64,000 nt of DNA from Paulinella micropora (taxonomy: Eukaryota > Cercozoa > Imbricatea > Euglyphida): the NCBI GenBank assembly GCA_009731375.1, contig BJOX01000302.1:453904-517903 (forward strand), written 5' to 3'. A program made the translations under genes and the position numbers. Below are positions 61,783-64,000 of this stretch, one piece after another (within the stretch, counting starts at the first letter, position 1; each line of letters begins with the position of its first letter). Below the pieces are notes generated by a model. It did not search any database, had not been told where the DNA came from, and saw nothing but the letters and a program-made list of their open reading frames with translations.

Positions 61783-62060
61783 GAATAATAATAATAATAA
61801 TAACAATAATAACAACAATAGTGCTTCTCAGTCAATGGCGAATGCATTTCTGCACATGTGCCTCCATCGTCTCACCCGCGAGGGGAGTACGAAGATTTGA
61901 CGATAGGCTCTACTGACACCCCCGCAAGGCAGCTCCAAGCCTTCCAGACAGACCATTACTTTCAAAGAAAATATCCTTTGAAAATACTGGCACCGACGGG
62001 AATCGAACTGGCGACAGGTCCCAGATGGTAGACCTTAACCACTGGGCTATCGCGGTGCCA
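61783..62060 (-). mobile_element. SINE copy 6 (inverted, most tRNA-like head)
   Basis: Read on the minus strand it begins TGGCACCGCGATAGCCCAG and the tRNA-like head ends CGGTGCCA. The 7-bp acceptor stem GGCACCG/CGGTGCC pairs perfectly, unlike in the other copies. The body is diverged and the tail is (ATT)n with interruptions. Confidence 0.85.
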
Positions 62061-62378
62061 CTAATAACAACTACAACAACAACAATAATAATAATAATAA
62101 TAATAATAATAGTGCTTCTCTGTCAATGGCTGATGCATTTCTGCACATGCGCCTCCATCGTCTCACCCGTGAGGGGAGTACGAAGAATTTACGATAAGCT
62201 CTAATGACACCCCCGCAAGGGCAGTTCCAACACTTCCAGACGGACCGGTATGTTCAATGAAAATACTGGTCCAGACGGACCGGTATGTTCAATGAAAATA
62301 CTGGTGGCACCGACGGGAATCGAACTGGCGACAGAGCCCAGATGGTAGAACTTGACCACTGGGCTATCACGGTGTCCA
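62061..62378 (-). mobile_element. SINE copy 7 (inverted, with internal duplication)
   Basis: Full head ...GGACACCGTGATAGCCC on the minus strand, duplicated module (atgttcaatgaaaatactgg twice on the + strand), body, and (ATT)n tail at 62082-62111. Confidence 0.88.
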
Positions 62379-62379
62379 C

Positions 62380-62428
<49 letters not shown>

Positions 62429-62460
62429 GTGCCTCTCTGTCAATGGCTGATGCATTTCTG
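62379..62460 (-). mobile_element. SINE copy 8 (3' end only)
   Basis: The (ATT)n tail (62380-62428) and the last ~32 bases of the SINE body, then an abrupt change to the ctacttg repeat. Confidence 0.75.
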
Positions 62461-62540
62461 CTACTTGCTACTTGCTACTTGCTACTTGCTACTCGCTACG
62501 CTACTTGCTACTTGCTACTTGCTACTTACTACTTACTACT
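62457..62540 (+). repeat. CTACTTG heptamer minisatellite
   Basis: About ten units of CTACTTG with variants (ctactcg, ctactta) that grade into (CTA)n. Confidence 0.85.
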
Positions 62541-62624
62541 ACTACTAGGCTAGGCTAAAAGGGTAACTGTTTTTTCTTAGTCAGCCAACGGGAAAAACGA
62601 TAAAAATAACCCGATAATTATGCA

Positions 62625-62625
62625 G

Positions 62626-62685
<60 letters not shown>

Positions 62686-62733
62686 CACTACTACCACTAC
62701 TACTACTACTACTACTACTAATATTAATACTAA

Positions 62734-62802
<69 letters not shown>

Positions 62803-62835
62803 CACTACCACTACTACTACTACTACTACTACTAA

Positions 62836-62874
<39 letters not shown>

Positions 62875-62895
62875 TACCACCACTACTACTACTAC

Positions 62896-62935
<40 letters not shown>

Positions 62936-63097
62936 GCTACTGCTACTACTACACTACTACTACTACTACTACTACTACTAGGCCTACTACTACTACTAGT
63001 ACTACTTTTTCTTCTTCTTCTTCTTCTTCTTCTTCTTCTTCTTCTTCTTCTTCTTCTTCTTCTCCTTCTTCTTCTTCTTCTTCTTCTTCTTCTTCTT

Positions 63098-63152
<55 letters not shown>

Positions 63153-63185
63153 CACTACCACCACTACTACTACCACTACTACTAT

Positions 63186-63234
<49 letters not shown>

Positions 63235-63250
63235 GCTACTGCTACTTCCA
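62625..63250. repeat. Long (TAC)n / (TTC)n microsatellite array
   Basis: (TAC)n with interspersed (CCA)/(TAA) variants at 62625-63005, (TTC)n at 63006-63099, then (TAC)n to 63245. The junction words aggcctactac and ctaggcctaggcc occur at the breaks. Confidence 0.92.
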
Positions 63251-63429
63251 CTACTGCTAGGCCTAGGCCTTCGATTTTATGAAGTTAAGTTTAACTTCTG
63301 ATCATCCATACAGCTCAAGAGCTATTGGTTTAACTCGATGGTGACCCTAATTATGATGATTAAAATAATAATTATTATTACTAAAATAGAGAAAAATAAA
63401 GATAATAGTAAAAGGATAATAGTAAAGTG

Positions 63430-63552
63430 ATAGTGCCTCTCTGTCAATGGCTGATGCATTTCTGCACATGCGCCTCCATCGTCTCACCCGTGAGGGGAGT
63501 ACGAAGAATTGACGATAAGCTCTAATGACACCCCCGCAAGGGCAGTTCCAAC
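63430..63552 (-). mobile_element. SINE copy 9 (inverted, 3' part, runs into gap)
   Basis: The 3' body from tgcctctctgtcaatggctg to gggcagttccaac, then the gap. The head may be within the missing sequence. Confidence 0.85.
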
Positions 63553-63681
63553 NNNNNNNNNNNNNNNNNNNNNNNNNNNNNNNNNNNNNNNNNNNNNNNN
63601 NNNNNNNNNNNNNNNNNNNNNNNNNNNNNNNNNNNNNNNNNNNNNNNNNNNNNNNNNNNNNNNNNNNNNNNNNNNNNNNNN
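63553..63681. other. Assembly gap (129 N)
   Basis: N run inside or just beyond SINE copy 9. Confidence 0.95.
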
Positions 63682-63725
63682 GTAAAGTGATAATAATAAT
63701 AATAATAATAATAGGCTTCCTCAGA

Positions 63726-64000
63726 CTATAGCATCAGATCCAGATCCTGGACATGTGCCTCCATTGGGTCACCGGGGTCAGCCGATCCCAACGCATTGTC
63801 AGAACACCAAACAGACATAGCAGCAACAGCAACAGCAGGGGCAGATGGGGGCTGTGAAGTGCATGAAGAGCTAGATGCGAGGGTGTTAGCTGAAGAGAAG
63901 AACTCGGAGACACTACGCTGCGCTCCCGAACCCCTCTCTCTAGCCAGGACGTCCACACTGCGCGGACGGCCGCGCCGCGCAACATCAACGTCACTTGGGG
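63726..64000 (-). CDS. Partial ORF with AT-hook-like motif, ending at a (TAT)n tail
   Basis: Minus-strand frame open to the window edge: ARRGRPRSVDVLARE (AT-hook-like GRP), Ser/Ala-rich middle and the C-terminus PMEAHVQDLDLML, then TAG. Only about 20 bases after the stop a (TAT)n run begins (63693-63717), as at the 3' end of the SINEs, whose ends also carry an atggaggcgcatgtgcag word. It could be the end of a LINE-type ORF or of a host gene; the N-terminus is outside the window. Confidence 0.45.
   Translation of the reverse strand, partial: PSDVDVARRGRPRSVDVLARERGSGAQRSVSEFFSSANTLASSSSCTSQPPSAPAVAVAAMSVWCSDNALGSADPGDPMEAHVQDLDLML

Overview
This is a eukaryotic nuclear window. Several gene models have short GT-AG introns, the intergenic DNA is full of trinucleotide microsatellites, and LTR retrotransposons plus a tRNA-derived SINE family occupy much of the space. 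I see no bacterial operons, rRNA or canonical tRNA genes. The species cannot be named from the sequence. Very short introns and H-x3-C-x-C-x2-C cysteine repeats would suit a (green?) alga or other protist, but that is a weak inference. Six assembly gaps (N runs) are present; three are 10-N gaps touching C or G homopolymers. REGION 1 (1-14222, + strand): a decayed Ty1/copia element A is interrupted inside its reverse transcriptase by a 5'-truncated copia element B (5460-11819). B is flanked by the 5-bp duplication GCGAT, and removing B plus one duplication puts A's frame back in register. REGION 2 (14223-17890): a minus-strand ORF cluster of unknown function and a direct-repeat/hairpin block. 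REGION 3 (17890-25464): a multi-exon minus-strand gene (G1) ending in seven H-x3-C-x-C-x2-C motifs diverges from a plus-strand gene (G2) that looks transposase-like and carries duplicated SAP domains and a RanBP2-like zinc finger. REGION 4 (25968-28360, minus): an unknown ORF and a gag fragment of a third copia-like element, D. REGION 5 (30494-32482, +): intron-containing unknown gene G3 with poly-C introns. REGION 6 (32560-35110): a head-to-tail cluster of tRNA-derived SINEs with (ATT)n tails. REGION 7 (35213-44849, minus): an ORF-bearing locus (G4) split by a structurally complete copia element C (35778-44154; two 419-bp LTRs, TSD AGGCA) of the same family as B. REGION 8 (45285-46783, minus): intron-containing unknown gene G5. 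REGION 9 (47572-58427, +): a Ty3/gypsy element E with long open gag and pol frames separated by a single in-frame UGA; its 3' LTR contains a 256-bp MITE. REGION 10 (59200-61307, minus): multi-exon gene G6 with an AT-hook. REGION 11 (61783-64000): inverted SINE copies, long (TAC)n/(TTC)n arrays, and a partial ORF that runs directly into a (TAT)n tail. The most interesting observation is that the B/C copia family carries a MYND-type zinc finger between gag and protease, seen in both copies. The same family has non-TG/CA LTR ends (AGTAAG...CTTACT) and starts gag inside its LTR. Element E pairs same-frame gag and pol around a leaky-looking UGA, with a CCCH rather than CCHC finger in Gag.
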